A stretch of DNA of 64,000 bases from contig JBAKBP010003127.1 in NCBI GenBank assembly GCA_037953745.1, positions 2,501 through 66,500 of the forward strand, written 5' to 3'. Shown here piece after piece: positions 22,472-31,862 of this stretch. The translations under genes and the position numbers were made by a program. This DNA is from Lithodes maja. Its lineage: Eukaryota; Arthropoda; Malacostraca; Decapoda; Lithodidae. Each line of letters opens with the position of its first letter. Position 1 is the first letter of the stretch. The notes beneath the pieces were generated by a model. It saw nothing but the letters and a program-made list of their open reading frames with translations, was not told where the DNA came from and did no database searches.

Positions 22472-23194
22472 CTACCCAGGATCATATACCCTTGAACGAC
22501 CATCTGCAACCACGTTGTCACAACCGGCAATATGGCGTATGTCCAGGTTATATACCAATAACCTTAGTGACCACCTGGTCAGCCTCATATTCCGATTGTG
22601 AAACTGGTCCAAGAACTTGAGAGGGTGATGATCTGGGTAAACTACAACGACTGGACCATAGGCTGGAACACAGACCTCGAAATGCCTCAGAGCAAGTACA
22701 ACCGCCAGCAGCTCCTCCTCGACAACAGAGCAGCTCCCCTGGGCCGAATAGTACTTCTCCGAGCAGAAACTAACAGGATGCTCCAGCCCATCATCGTCCT
22801 TTTCCACAAGGACGGCACCAGCCCCACACCACTAGCCTCTGTTGCTAGTTGGAAAGGTAGGCTAAAGTCAGGGGCCCTGAGGATCGGGTGAGTGCACAAC
22901 AGGTGTTTTACTTCCCTAATCACCTTCTCACACTCAGGCGCCCATTTGAACTTCTTATCCTTCCAGTTATCCTCCACCTGAGCTTGACTGTCCCGTTCTC
23001 CTTCTCCACCTTGACTGCTAAACGTCATCACAGGCACAGTGAGAGGCTCAGGGGGGTGCCTCCCATACTCCTTCATGGGATTAACATGACATAACTGATT
23101 GCGCTTCCGTCTGTCTGGAGTGGCTACCAAGTAATCCAGGTCTGATAGCTCCTCCACCACCCTATAAGGACCAGCGTACTTCGCGGATAAGGGG
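22472..23194 (-). pseudogene. Element B pol 3' part: integrase GPY module, RT remnant, RNase H
   Basis: From high to low coordinates: the integrase C-terminal end ('VVEELSDLDYLVATPDRRKR', downstream part of a GPY/F module); then, after a deletion of essentially the whole RT catalytic core, the RT connection region ('KKFKWAPECEKVIREVKHLL'); then RNase H ('FQLATEASGVG', 'VVEEELLAVVLALRHFEV', 'YPDHHPLKFLDQF', ending 'GRSRVYDPG'). A frameshift lies near 22790-22810. Two RNase H acidic positions are altered relative to A-2 (TEAS for TDAS, YPDH for YTDH). Non-functional. The block ends exactly at the GGGG where A-1 inserted, and the missing residues of the GPY module resume at 31439. Confidence 0.85.
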
Positions 23195-25048
23195 TGTGAC
23201 GCATGTCGAGTATGAGCATGCTGTACAGAACGCCCAGTCAGGCCCCACTCTCGCTAGGATCGTCAGGGCAGGAACTTTGGCTGTAGTCCGTGTAGAGTTT
23301 CCTAACTCAGTTTATGTGAGCCGTTGTACTATAAGTATTATAATTATGTATTTTGTTTTCTTCTAAGTCAACGAGTTCTATTTTATATCATTAGATATAA
23401 GTATTGTGTGTGGGACTTATATGTAATGATGAGAGGAGAAGAGAGAGAGTTATGTAACGACGGCCCGGGAGCGCGCCACGAGGTAGGTAGGCCTCCCTCC
23501 CTCCTCCCTCCTCCCTCCTCCCTCCTCAAGCGCGTGGGAAATCCTTTGTCGATCCCAGATTGAGAGAGAATATTACGTAATGATTGTCAGTGGGCGGTCC
23601 TTAGTAGTTTGCGATATGCCGCTAGAGGGCCGAGTATAAAAAGGAGAGGTCCTCGCCACAATTCTTTAGAACTCATCAGGCAGAGCGACTTCTCATATCC
23701 CTTGCAACTATCCATATTCTTCCGACTGATGTGAACTTTCTCTACTCTCTGAACAGCCTATCTTCTTCCCTTCTCGACCCTTTATAACCTCAATGACCCC
23801 TTTGGTGCAGATTTAGTCAGCCAAAGTATTATCGCTTGAGTTCTCACGAGATAAGTGCCTGTTAGATAGCCTATTTTTGGAAGGGTTAACTAGAATAGGA
23901 TTGATTGATGTTTGTTGCACTCGTATATGCATTTCCCTGTGTGCGATTATTCATGTTCCTGTTTTCTGCTGGTTTAGGCAATGCTAGACTGGGATAGGGT
24001 TTCTGAGTTGTGATTTCCTATGAGTACTAGGTTGCGGTTGAACCAGTACAATTGCAACGGAGACGTGGAATGCCTAGGTGGTCTTTCTGACTGTGTACCG
24101 TGGGAGTTTAGCACTGTGTTGCGAGTGAGGGCTTTTGCCTCTGCCACCCAACACTGTGCTATCTCATTTGCTTGACTTTGAGAGGATCGCCAGGAGAGAA
24201 CCAGATACTAGTGATCTGGATCTCTCAAGAGAGCATCCCGTCAATTAACGTAATTTGGCCGCACAGTCTTAAGGACCTCGCTAGGCTACGAGCCGCTTGC
24301 TCAGCCATTGTCTCTTAACCTTATGTATCCCAGCTAGACTTTGCTCGACCAGCAGATACAGCATAGTATTGAAGCTTCTCCTTATGTATGTTATTGTTTA
24401 TGCACTATTGATTTCATGTGTGGCACGCTTAGCTACTTTAGAGATTAGTGGCCCACGAGCACAATCCTAGTAGGCTATTGTCAGTGCATTGTCGGAGTAC
24501 TTCTTCTTAATGTTTGCCATATCCTATTGCTTATTCTTATAATTCTTCTTATGTCAATTTAAAGCCTTTAATTACCAGTGAGTTATTCATTAAATTGCTG
24601 TTCAAAATCCGATACTTACTTCTTATGAGTATTCGAGAAGCATCTAACTTATCAGAAGATTCCTTGCTTGATGCTCGAGGACTATTGTTTAACGTAACGT
24701 AATAGTGCCGATCCGAAGTAGAGGGTGGAGGACTTCTTAAGTTCTTAGTTCAAGGGTGGATTACTTCGGCTTCGGCCAACACTATTCTTTAGTGTTGTAG
24801 TACTTTCTTCTTTGTTTGATTGTTGACCAGACTAGATAACTCCCGTCTAGTTATTAGTCTGTTGTGTGAAACGCTAGTACCGAGTTCTTGTATACCCCGT
24901 TATAGCAGATAGAACTCTGGAGTGTAGTGGCGTTTTTTGTTCGGCTGGCAGTACTCTGGGGTTGGGATCGTGTGTTTCCGTTGTGGCAGCGAGCCATACT
25001 CGAGTCCTGTGTAAGAGCCCTAGTGTACCCGAGTGCCCGGTCGTAACA
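23195..25048 (+). repeat. 5' LTR of A-1
   Basis: TGTGACGCATGTCG...GGTCGTAACA. A TATA box (TATAAA, 23635-23640) follows a pyrimidine-rich CCTCCCTCCT block (23490-23525) and a palindromic TTACGTAA near 23573. U3 is therefore about 470 bp and R-U5 is very long (about 1.4 kb). Confidence 0.95.
23635..23643 (+). promoter_or_regulatory. TATA box in A-1 5' LTR
   Basis: TATAAAAAG, conserved in position in every A-family LTR in the window (32306, 56819 and others). The likely start lies 25-35 bp downstream, near 'aactcatcaggc'. The matching bZIP-type palindrome is TTACGTAA here but TGACGTCA in A-2 and A-3. Confidence 0.65.
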
Positions 25049-25050
25049 AA

Positions 25051-25067
25051 TGGCGACCTTGCTTAGG
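25051..25067 (+). other. Primer-binding site of A-1
   Basis: TGGCGACCTTGCTTAGG, two bases after the LTR end. Identical in A-2 (33720) and A-3 (58233); element B has TGGCGACCTTACCTAGG. It pairs with a tRNA 3' end; the tRNA is not identified. Confidence 0.8.
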
Positions 25068-25261
25068 ATTTTGTGAACAGTATAAATTTTTGCAGAGTTG
25101 TACAACATTTGTTTGTTCGTACTTTAGCGTACATATTGAAGAATATTTTTTTTTGTAAGGCAATTAGGAGAGCATTTAAGAGACTCCAGTTAATTTAGTA
25201 ATTAGTGCTTACATAAGGGAGTTTAACACTTTTGTCTCGAGAATTTTTTGTGAACTTCAGT

Positions 25262-28200
25262 ATGTCGTGCCCTAGTACTGACGAGGAGCGAGAGATGCCA
25301 TTTGAGGAGGTGCCGTTAGTAACTAGTGAGGAGGATGCTAGAGTTTTTGTGAGTAAGCGGTACCACGTGACGGAGGAGAGGCTGACTGGGGTGAATGTTT
25401 ATGGCTTGCACCTGATAGCCAAGGTTTTGGGTCTATCCAATGTAGGAGGGATGTCCAAGGGGGAGCTGATTTCCTGGGTGTTGCGTGGGCGACATGGGGT
25501 TTCGGAGGAGAGGGCGTTTGGGGGGGTTCCTCCCCAGATCCCCTCTCACTCGACTCCCACAGTGCCGTCCACTCAGTTGCCGGAGGTTAGCACTCTCCCA
25601 CAGAGGGATGAGAATTGGAAGATTGGAGTGCCCTCGGGCGGTGCGTATGGTGGTTCCCCAGTTCTTGCCCCCCCTCCTTCAGTAGTGGCAGCTCCCTCTT
25701 CCTGCCTGTCTCCAGATATGATATTTAGACTTGAGCTTGCTAAAATTGAGGCTGAGTCTAGGAGGCAGGAGAATGAGGCTAGGAAGCAGGAGAAGGAGAT
25801 TGAGGCTGAGTCTAGGAAGCAGGAGAAGGAGATTGAGGCTGAGTCTAGGAAGCAGGAGAAGGAGATTGAGGCTGAGGTTAGGAGGCACGAGGCTGAGCTT
25901 AGGTACGACTCCGAGAAATATTGTGCTCAAATAGATTTAGATAAGACTCGTGCAGAGTCGACAGGGATTCGGATGGGCCGTGAGGGCCAAGTAAGAGAAC
26001 AGTCCTTGTCCCACTTAGTCAAGTTGGTGCCGGCATTTAGTGAAACTGAAGTCACAGAATTTTTTAATCGTTTTGAGAAGAAGTGTAGGGAGCATAATTG
26101 GCCTGAAGAGAAGTGGGCAGCTCTGGTCTCCTCAAGACTTACGGGTAAGGGTCTGAAGGCTTATGATGCACTGCCTTTAGAGTCTTGCATTGACTACCCA
26201 GAATTGAAGAGAGCTGTCCTACGGGCATACGAGTTGCAACCAGAAACATATCGATTGAAGTTTCGGGGTGTTACAAAGACTAGGGAGGCGACCTTTCTTG
26301 AACATGCCCGGGACTTAAAAGATGCACTTACAAACTGGACACGTTCTGAGAAAGCTGAGACGGCCGAACAGTTGACTGAGCTGTTTCTGCTCGAGCAGTT
26401 TTATAAGTGTACTGGTGCAGATATGACTTTAACTATTAAAGAAAAGAACCCTAAAACTCTACAGGAGGCAGCTGAGATGGCTGACCTCCGGCTATCACTA
26501 ATTCGTGGGTGCGGGTCTGCCCAGCGTAGTGAGGCAGGTAACAAGGGGCGTGACGCCCCACCCCCCCGAGTTAGTGATATACATTATGCAAACAAGTACA
26601 AGAGCTATGATACCAAGACTGACCACAAGACTAGCACCGTCCCATTTAAGAAGGGGCCGGGCCCTTCCCAGTACCAAGGGAAGCCCAGAGGGGAGTTGGA
26701 GTGTTATCATTGTCATGAAAAGGGGCACTTTGCAAGAGTCTGTCCTAGCAAACCACCTACAGCAGCTGTGTCTTTGGCCTGCAACATTGGTGTGTCTCCG
26801 AAGTTTTCTGAGTTTGCCCGGGGCAGTTCGTCAGAGGCTGAGGCACAGCCAATGCAGAAGCACCTGGGAGGCTCGAACCCTGCTCAGGATGTTTTTTGCG
26901 ACCATAGAGGACGGGGTTGCGTGATGTGGGCGGGGCGCAAGCATGGAGTAGAGGTCTTGCGTGATACAGGTGCTTCCCAGACTCTGATGAATAACTTGAC
27001 TGGCTACCCTATAAATGCGGCTCGGGTGGTAGTGGTGCAGGGTATTAATGCAACTCGGTCATACCCGCTGGTGCGGTTGGAGTTGGAGGTGGATGGTGTG
27101 GCACGTGAATTGGATGTCGGGATTGTGGAGAAACTGCCAGTGGAGGGCGTCGACCTTCTTCTCGGCAACGACTTTGCAATGCCCGCTTCTGAGGTTCTAC
27201 CCTTAGTCGTTGCCGAGAGGACGGCCGACGTGAGTAGGGAAGAGCAAGAGTGTGTCGAGCGGTGCCAGGCACAACCCATGGCGTGTGCTGTCACCCGAGC
27301 TCGGGCAGCTAAAGTGTCACAGCCTAGTCCTCCGTCTTCAGACCAGCAGAGGAACGATCAACAGGAGGAGGCTAAAGCTGGAGTTGGTTTTAAGAGTTTT
27401 GACTCGGCGGCTCTCCTGGGTGATTCAGTATTGGCCCCTATGTTAGAGTCTGGAGAGGCCCCAGGACCTGTCACAGCTAGTGAGGAGGTAGGGCAGGAAG
27501 AGACTCCGAGGCAGCAACGTTACACACGGAGAGAAAAAAGGGTTGCTCAGTTTGATATTGGGGGAGGACTTGGGTTGCTTCGGAAGCATCTAGACAGGTT
27601 GGTTCCCTCAGATATTTGTAAACTGCAGTTGGAGGATCCGGAAGTTCAGAAGTGTGGTAATGGTGCTGTCGAGATCAAACACGAGGACGGGGAAGCATGT
27701 CATGTGAACCTGTTGGAGGAGTTTGTGAGGCAACCACCTGAGCATCCTGCTGTCCCTGCGTTGGTCTGCCGCGGCCAAGGTGGAGAAGGAGAGGGGGGTA
27801 GTAGGGCACAGGTGGAGAAGAGAAGGGATTGTTATGTCTCGGCGGAGCCGTGGGCGGGGGACACGAGTCTGGTGGCTGGGGAAGCGCTAGAGCACCTGCC
27901 TGAGCAGCAGTGTGCAGCACTCCAGCACCAGCTCGGTTCATACCCCACTGGTTGTGCCGAGCCCCTGAGTCTCACAACTCGGGCGGTGCAAGATGTTCCA
28001 CGGGCAGGTCACGTGACTGTTGAAAGACCGTTAGCCTCGTTGTTTCGGTGGTTTAAGGTGGGCGACGAGGCTTTGGCATGGTTGCCAGGTCAGGGTCGAC
28101 CCATGGCTGCCAAGGGTGGTGGTCAAAAGGAGGACATTGAGCAGATTGGTAAGGTCGGCTGTGGTATCGCAGTGCCCGGTCGTCACATAGCCTCCCAATG

Positions 28201-29095
28201 CTGCTCTAGTCTAATGCAACAGCCCTACCATAGACCGACTGTATCTGGCCATGTCGCTGAAAGCGGTGATGCTGCGCAGGCAGATGTCGTCACAAGGAAT
28301 GCGGGGGTGCGCATGTACGGTATCGGCGGGGAAGCCTTAGCAATAATGAACTGTGGGAGTGACTGCACAGGTGGTACTGATTGTCCCTCTCATGACCTGG
28401 CTGTTCTAGGGACGAAGGTGGAGAAGGAGGGAGACTACAGGTTAGAAGCTGCGGTCTCGGCTGGGTTGTGGGAGGGCACTAGGCATGTTGTTCGTGGAGA
28501 CAGTGCAAGGCAGTTGTTTACTAGGCTATGGCAGTACTTTCGCATGTTTGTTGCTTCTCCAGGCCTGATGTACGGGGTAGAATCCGACATGCAGGCTGGA
28601 GATAGTGCAAGGCTCAGTTTAATTCCCTACCGTATAAATCCTGCTCGACAGCCTATGGTGCAAGCAGAGCTGGATTACGTGTGGACGAAGGGTCTGAGGG
28701 ATAAGGAATGTCGTGAGTGGTCGTTGCCTGTAACTTTGTCCGAGCGTGCTAAAGAGGTATGTGGTTTTGTTGTGGACGGGAGTACCTACCAGTGCAATGT
28801 TATGCCTGACGGACTTAAGAATGCACTAGCAACGTTTCAGAACCTGATGAATGAAAGTGAAAAGGACGATGATGCGCTGGGGCATTTCGAGGTCTATGTT
28901 CCAGCCTATGGTCCGGTCGTTGTAGTTTACCCAGATCATCACCCTCTCAAGATCTTGGACCAGTTTCACAATCGGAATATGAGGCTGACCAGGTGGTCAC
29001 TAAGGTTATTGGTGTATAACCTGGACATACGCCATATTGCCGGTTGTGATAACGTGGTTGCAGATGGTCGTTCAAGGGTATATGATCCTGGGTAG
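25262..29095 (+). CDS. A-1 Gag-protease polyprotein with scrambled, catalytically dead pol
   Basis: A 1,277-aa frame from the first ATG (25262); the frame itself is open from 25232 but without an ATG. In order: a Gag N-terminal region; a charged coiled coil (~160-215) of EAESRKQEKEI-type repeats; a capsid-like region (~240-425, 'LVKLVPAFSETEVTEFFNRF'); a CCHC knuckle (C481, CYHCHEKGHFARVC); and an aspartic protease (RDTGASQTLM, D568; LLLGNDF). After about residue 800 the integrase found in A-2 is missing. About 400 residues follow with only patchy resemblance to integrase and the RT start (e.g. 'VGDEALAWLPGQGRPMAAK' against the GPY module). RT resumes at 'SERAKEVCGFVVDGSTYQC' but the YLDD box is deleted. 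It ends in an RNase H tail lacking its first catalytic Asp. The frame is nevertheless open throughout. It probably supplies Gag and protease only. Confidence 0.9.
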   Translation: MSCPSTDEEREMPFEEVPLVTSEEDARVFVSKRYHVTEERLTGVNVYGLHLIAKVLGLSNVGGMSKGELISWVLRGRHGVSEERAFGGVPPQIPSHSTPTVPSTQLPEVSTLPQRDENWKIGVPSGGAYGGSPVLAPPPSVVAAPSSCLSPDMIFRLELAKIEAESRRQENEARKQEKEIEAESRKQEKEIEAESRKQEKEIEAEVRRHEAELRYDSEKYCAQIDLDKTRAESTGIRMGREGQVREQSLSHLVKLVPAFSETEVTEFFNRFEKKCREHNWPEEKWAALVSSRLTGKGLKAYDALPLESCIDYPELKRAVLRAYELQPETYRLKFRGVTKTREATFLEHARDLKDALTNWTRSEKAETAEQLTELFLLEQFYKCTGADMTLTIKEKNPKTLQEAAEMADLRLSLIRGCGSAQRSEAGNKGRDAPPPRVSDIHYANKYKSYDTKTDHKTSTVPFKKGPGPSQYQGKPRGELECYHCHEKGHFARVCPSKPPTAAVSLACNIGVSPKFSEFARGSSSEAEAQPMQKHLGGSNPAQDVFCDHRGRGCVMWAGRKHGVEVLRDTGASQTLMNNLTGYPINAARVVVVQGINATRSYPLVRLELEVDGVARELDVGIVEKLPVEGVDLLLGNDFAMPASEVLPLVVAERTADVSREEQECVERCQAQPMACAVTRARAAKVSQPSPPSSDQQRNDQQEEAKAGVGFKSFDSAALLGDSVLAPMLESGEAPGPVTASEEVGQEETPRQQRYTRREKRVAQFDIGGGLGLLRKHLDRLVPSDICKLQLEDPEVQKCGNGAVEIKHEDGEACHVNLLEEFVRQPPEHPAVPALVCRGQGGEGEGGSRAQVEKRRDCYVSAEPWAGDTSLVAGEALEHLPEQQCAALQHQLGSYPTGCAEPLSLTTRAVQDVPRAGHVTVERPLASLFRWFKVGDEALAWLPGQGRPMAAKGGGQKEDIEQIGKVGCGIAVPGRHIASQCCSSLMQQPYHRPTVSGHVAESGDAAQADVVTRNAGVRMYGIGGEALAIMNCGSDCTGGTDCPSHDLAVLGTKVEKEGDYRLEAAVSAGLWEGTRHVVRGDSARQLFTRLWQYFRMFVASPGLMYGVESDMQAGDSARLSLIPYRINPARQPMVQAELDYVWTKGLRDKECREWSLPVTLSERAKEVCGFVVDGSTYQCNVMPDGLKNALATFQNLMNESEKDDDALGHFEVYVPAYGPVVVVYPDHHPLKILDQFHNRNMRLTRWSLRLLVYNLDIRHIAGCDNVVADGRSRVYDPG

Positions 29096-29584
29096 ATTGA
29101 CACACGGGTAGCCTCCTGCTTTAGTTTGAATAGTATTTTGCGCTTGGTGCTTGTTGGCTCGCGGTTGTAGCCCAGCGTATTGGGTCGTAAAGCAGGAGTT
29201 GAGCGTTTGGTATAGAAGAAAAATAGGCTGCCCTTATAGTGCAGCCGGAAAAAAACATATTAAAATATAAAAATCATAAAAAAAAAAAAAACTCTTTCTT
29301 TTAATACAGATAATTGTATAAGTTTGTCATAGCCTATAGAGTTTGAGTAGTCCACGAACTATCAAACGGCTGAGCTGCTGTAAGCTCGCTCTGGGAGCAT
29401 GATATTATGTCTTTTACTATTGTTGGGAGGAGTTATGAAATGTGAATTTTTTTTTTTAAGATGTGTTTTAGTGATAAACTCAGCGTTGTTTTAGTGCCAT
29501 GCGGTCGCTGGGTGTGAGGGGTTTGATGGGGTTCTGTATATCAGATTTTAGCTCAGGGTTGAGCAAGTAAAATCTTGGGGGAGG
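29096..29584 (+). other. A-1 3' non-coding region and polypurine tract
   Basis: No gene. It ends in AAAATCTTGGGGGAGG (29569-29584) abutting the 3' LTR. The same ~490 bp follows pol in A-2 and A-3. Confidence 0.8.
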
Positions 29585-31438
29585 TGTGACGCATGTCGAG
29601 TATGAGCATGCTGTACAGAACGCCCAGTCAGGCCCCACTCTCGCTAGGATCGTCAGGGCAGGAACTTTGGCTGTAGTCCGTGTAGAGTTTCCTAACTCAG
29701 TTTATGTGAGCCGTTGTACTATAAGTATTATAATTATGTATTTTGTTTTCTTCTAAGTCAACGAGTTCTATTTTATATCATTAGATATAAGTATTGTGTG
29801 TGGGACTTATATGTAATGATGAGAGGAGAAGAGAGAGAGTTATGTAACGACGGCCCGGGAGCGCGCCACGAGGTAGGTAGGCCTCCCTCCCTCCTCCCTC
29901 CTCCCTCCTCCCTCCTCAAGCGCGTGGGAAATCCTTTGTCGATCCCAGATTGAGAGAGAATATTACGTAATGATTGTCAGTGGGCGGTCCTTAGTAGTTT
30001 GCGATATGCCGCTAGAGGGCCGAGTATAAAAAGGAGAGGTCCTCGCCACAATTCTTTAGAACTCATCAGGCAGAGCGACTTCTCATATCCCTTGCAACTA
30101 TCCATATTCTTCCGACTGATGTGAACTTTCTCTACTCTCTGAACAGCCTATCTTCTTCCCTTCTCGACCCTTTATAACCTCAATGACCCCTTTGGTGCAG
30201 ATTTAGTCAGCCAAAGTATTATCGCTTGAGTTCTCACGAGATAAGTGCCTGTTAGATAGCCTATTTTTGGAAGGGTTAACTAGAATAGGATTGATTGATG
30301 TTTGTTGCACTCGTATATGCATTTCCCTGTGTGCGATTATTCATGTTCCTGTTTTCTGCTGGTTTAGGCAATGCTAGACTGGGATAGGGTTTCTGAGTTG
30401 TGATTTCCTATGAGTACTAGGTTGCGGTTGAACCAGTACAATTGCAACGGAGACGTGGAACGCCTAGGTGGTCTTTCTGACTGTGTACCGTGGGAGTTTA
30501 GCACTGTGTTGCGAGTGAGGGCTTTTGCCTCTGCCACCCAACACTGTGCTATCTCATTTGCTTGACTTTGAGAGGATCGCCAGGAGAGAACCAGATACTA
30601 GTGATCTGGATCTCTCAAGAGAGCATCCCGTCAATTAACGTAATTTGGCCGCACAGTCTTAAGGACCTCGCTAGGCTACGAGCCGCTTGCTCAGCCATTG
30701 TCTCTTAACCTTATGTATCCCAGCTAGACTTTGCTCGACCAGCAGATACAGCACAGTATTGAAGCTTCTCCTTATGTATGTTATTGTTTATGCACTATTG
30801 ATTTCATGTGTGGCACGCTTAGCTACTTTAGAGATTAGTGGCCCACGAGCACAATCCTAGTAGGCTATTGTCAGTGCATTGTCGGAGTACTTCTTCTTAA
30901 TGTTTGCCATATCCTATTGCTTATTCTTATAATTCTTCTTATGTCAATTTAAAGCCTTTAATTACCAGTGAGTTATTCATTAAATTGCTGTTCAAAATCC
31001 GATACTTACTTCTTATGAGTATTCGAGAAGCATCTAACTTATCAGAAGATTCCTTGCTTGATGCTCGAGGACTATTGTTTAACGTAACGTAATAGTGCCG
31101 ATCCGAAGTAGAGGGTGGAGGACTTCTTAAGTTCTTAGTTCAAGGGTGGATTACTTCGGCTTCGGCCAACACTATTCTTTAGTGTTGTAGTACTTTCTTC
31201 TTTGTTTGATTGTTGACCAGACTAGATAACTCCCATCTAGTTATTAGTCTGTTGTGTGAAACGCTAGTACCGAGTTCTTGTATACCCCGTTATAGCAGAT
31301 AGAACTCTGGAGTGTAGTGGCGTTTTTTGTTCGGCTGGCAGTACTCTGGGGTTGGGATCGTGTGTTTCCGTTGTGGCAGCGAGCCATACTCGAGTCCTGT
31401 GTAAGAGCCCTAGTGTAACCGAGTGCCCGGTCGTAACA
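29585..31438 (+). repeat. 3' LTR of A-1
   Basis: Copy of 23195-25048. Differences seen: C/T near 30461, C/T near 30753, A/G near 31234, A/C near 31418. It is followed by the GGGG target duplication. Confidence 0.95.
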
Positions 31439-31862
31439 GGGGTGACCTACAAGGGGCAGTAGAATCAACACCTCCTGACCCACGTGAAACTCCCTGAGTT
31501 CAACCTTGAGGTCGTACCTGTCCTTCCTGAGGGCCTGAGAGCTAGTCAAATTACGGCCAGCCAACTCCAGACTGCGCAACATCCGTTCTCGACTGTTGAG
31601 GACACACTTGAGCATAGAACAAGGTTTTTCTGCGCCCTCCCATACTTCTTCAACCATATGGAGAGGCCCTCTGACACGGTGTCCAAAGACGAGCTCATTA
31701 GGGCTGAATCCCAAACTTTCCCCAGGTACCTCCCGCACAGCAAACAAAACACATGGCAGGCCAAGATCCCAATCCTTCCCACTCTCAAAGCAACAACAAC
31801 GAAGCACAGATTTCAAGGCTGAGTGCCATCGCTCTAACACACCCTGGCTCTCCGGATGATAC
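31439..31862 (-). pseudogene. Element B pol: integrase catalytic C-terminal half
   Basis: A 424-bp island of element B between A-1 and A-2. The minus strand encodes integrase from the catalytic Glu region (LERWHSALKSVLRC) through 'GLPCVLFAVREVPGESLGFSPNELVFGHRVRGP' to the GPY-module entry 'VGQEVLILLPLVGHP'. It continues at 23194 after A-1 and is preceded by 41411 before A-2. The longer frame visible here runs into A-1 LTR sequence and is an artefact at that end. Confidence 0.88.

Larger units (their letters stand above)
23195..31438 (+). mobile_element. Element A-1: non-autonomous Gypsy element with a long open frame
   Basis: 8,244 bp, bounded by GGGG (23191-23194 and 31439-31442). LTRs are 23195-25048 and 29585-31438, each 1,854 bp, with about four substitutions seen between them, so the insertion is recent. 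It is inserted in the integrase C-terminal region of element B in opposite orientation. Interior: PBS 25051, ORF 25262-29095, polypurine tract 29569-29584. Gag and protease are intact, but integrase and the RT catalytic site are lost. Confidence 0.93.

Noticed and set aside
23324..23563. Small ATG frames repeated in every A-family LTR (also the 62-codon frame at 24514)
   Set aside because: They recur only because the LTR recurs, differ in length between copies and are interrupted by the variable CCTCC block. No evidence of translation.
31244..31840. A single 198-aa integrase-like gene
   Set aside because: The frame is a chimera: its N-terminal part is element B integrase and its C-terminal part is antisense A-1 LTR. 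The same applies to the long frame 41216-42502, whose tail below 41411 is A-2 LTR.
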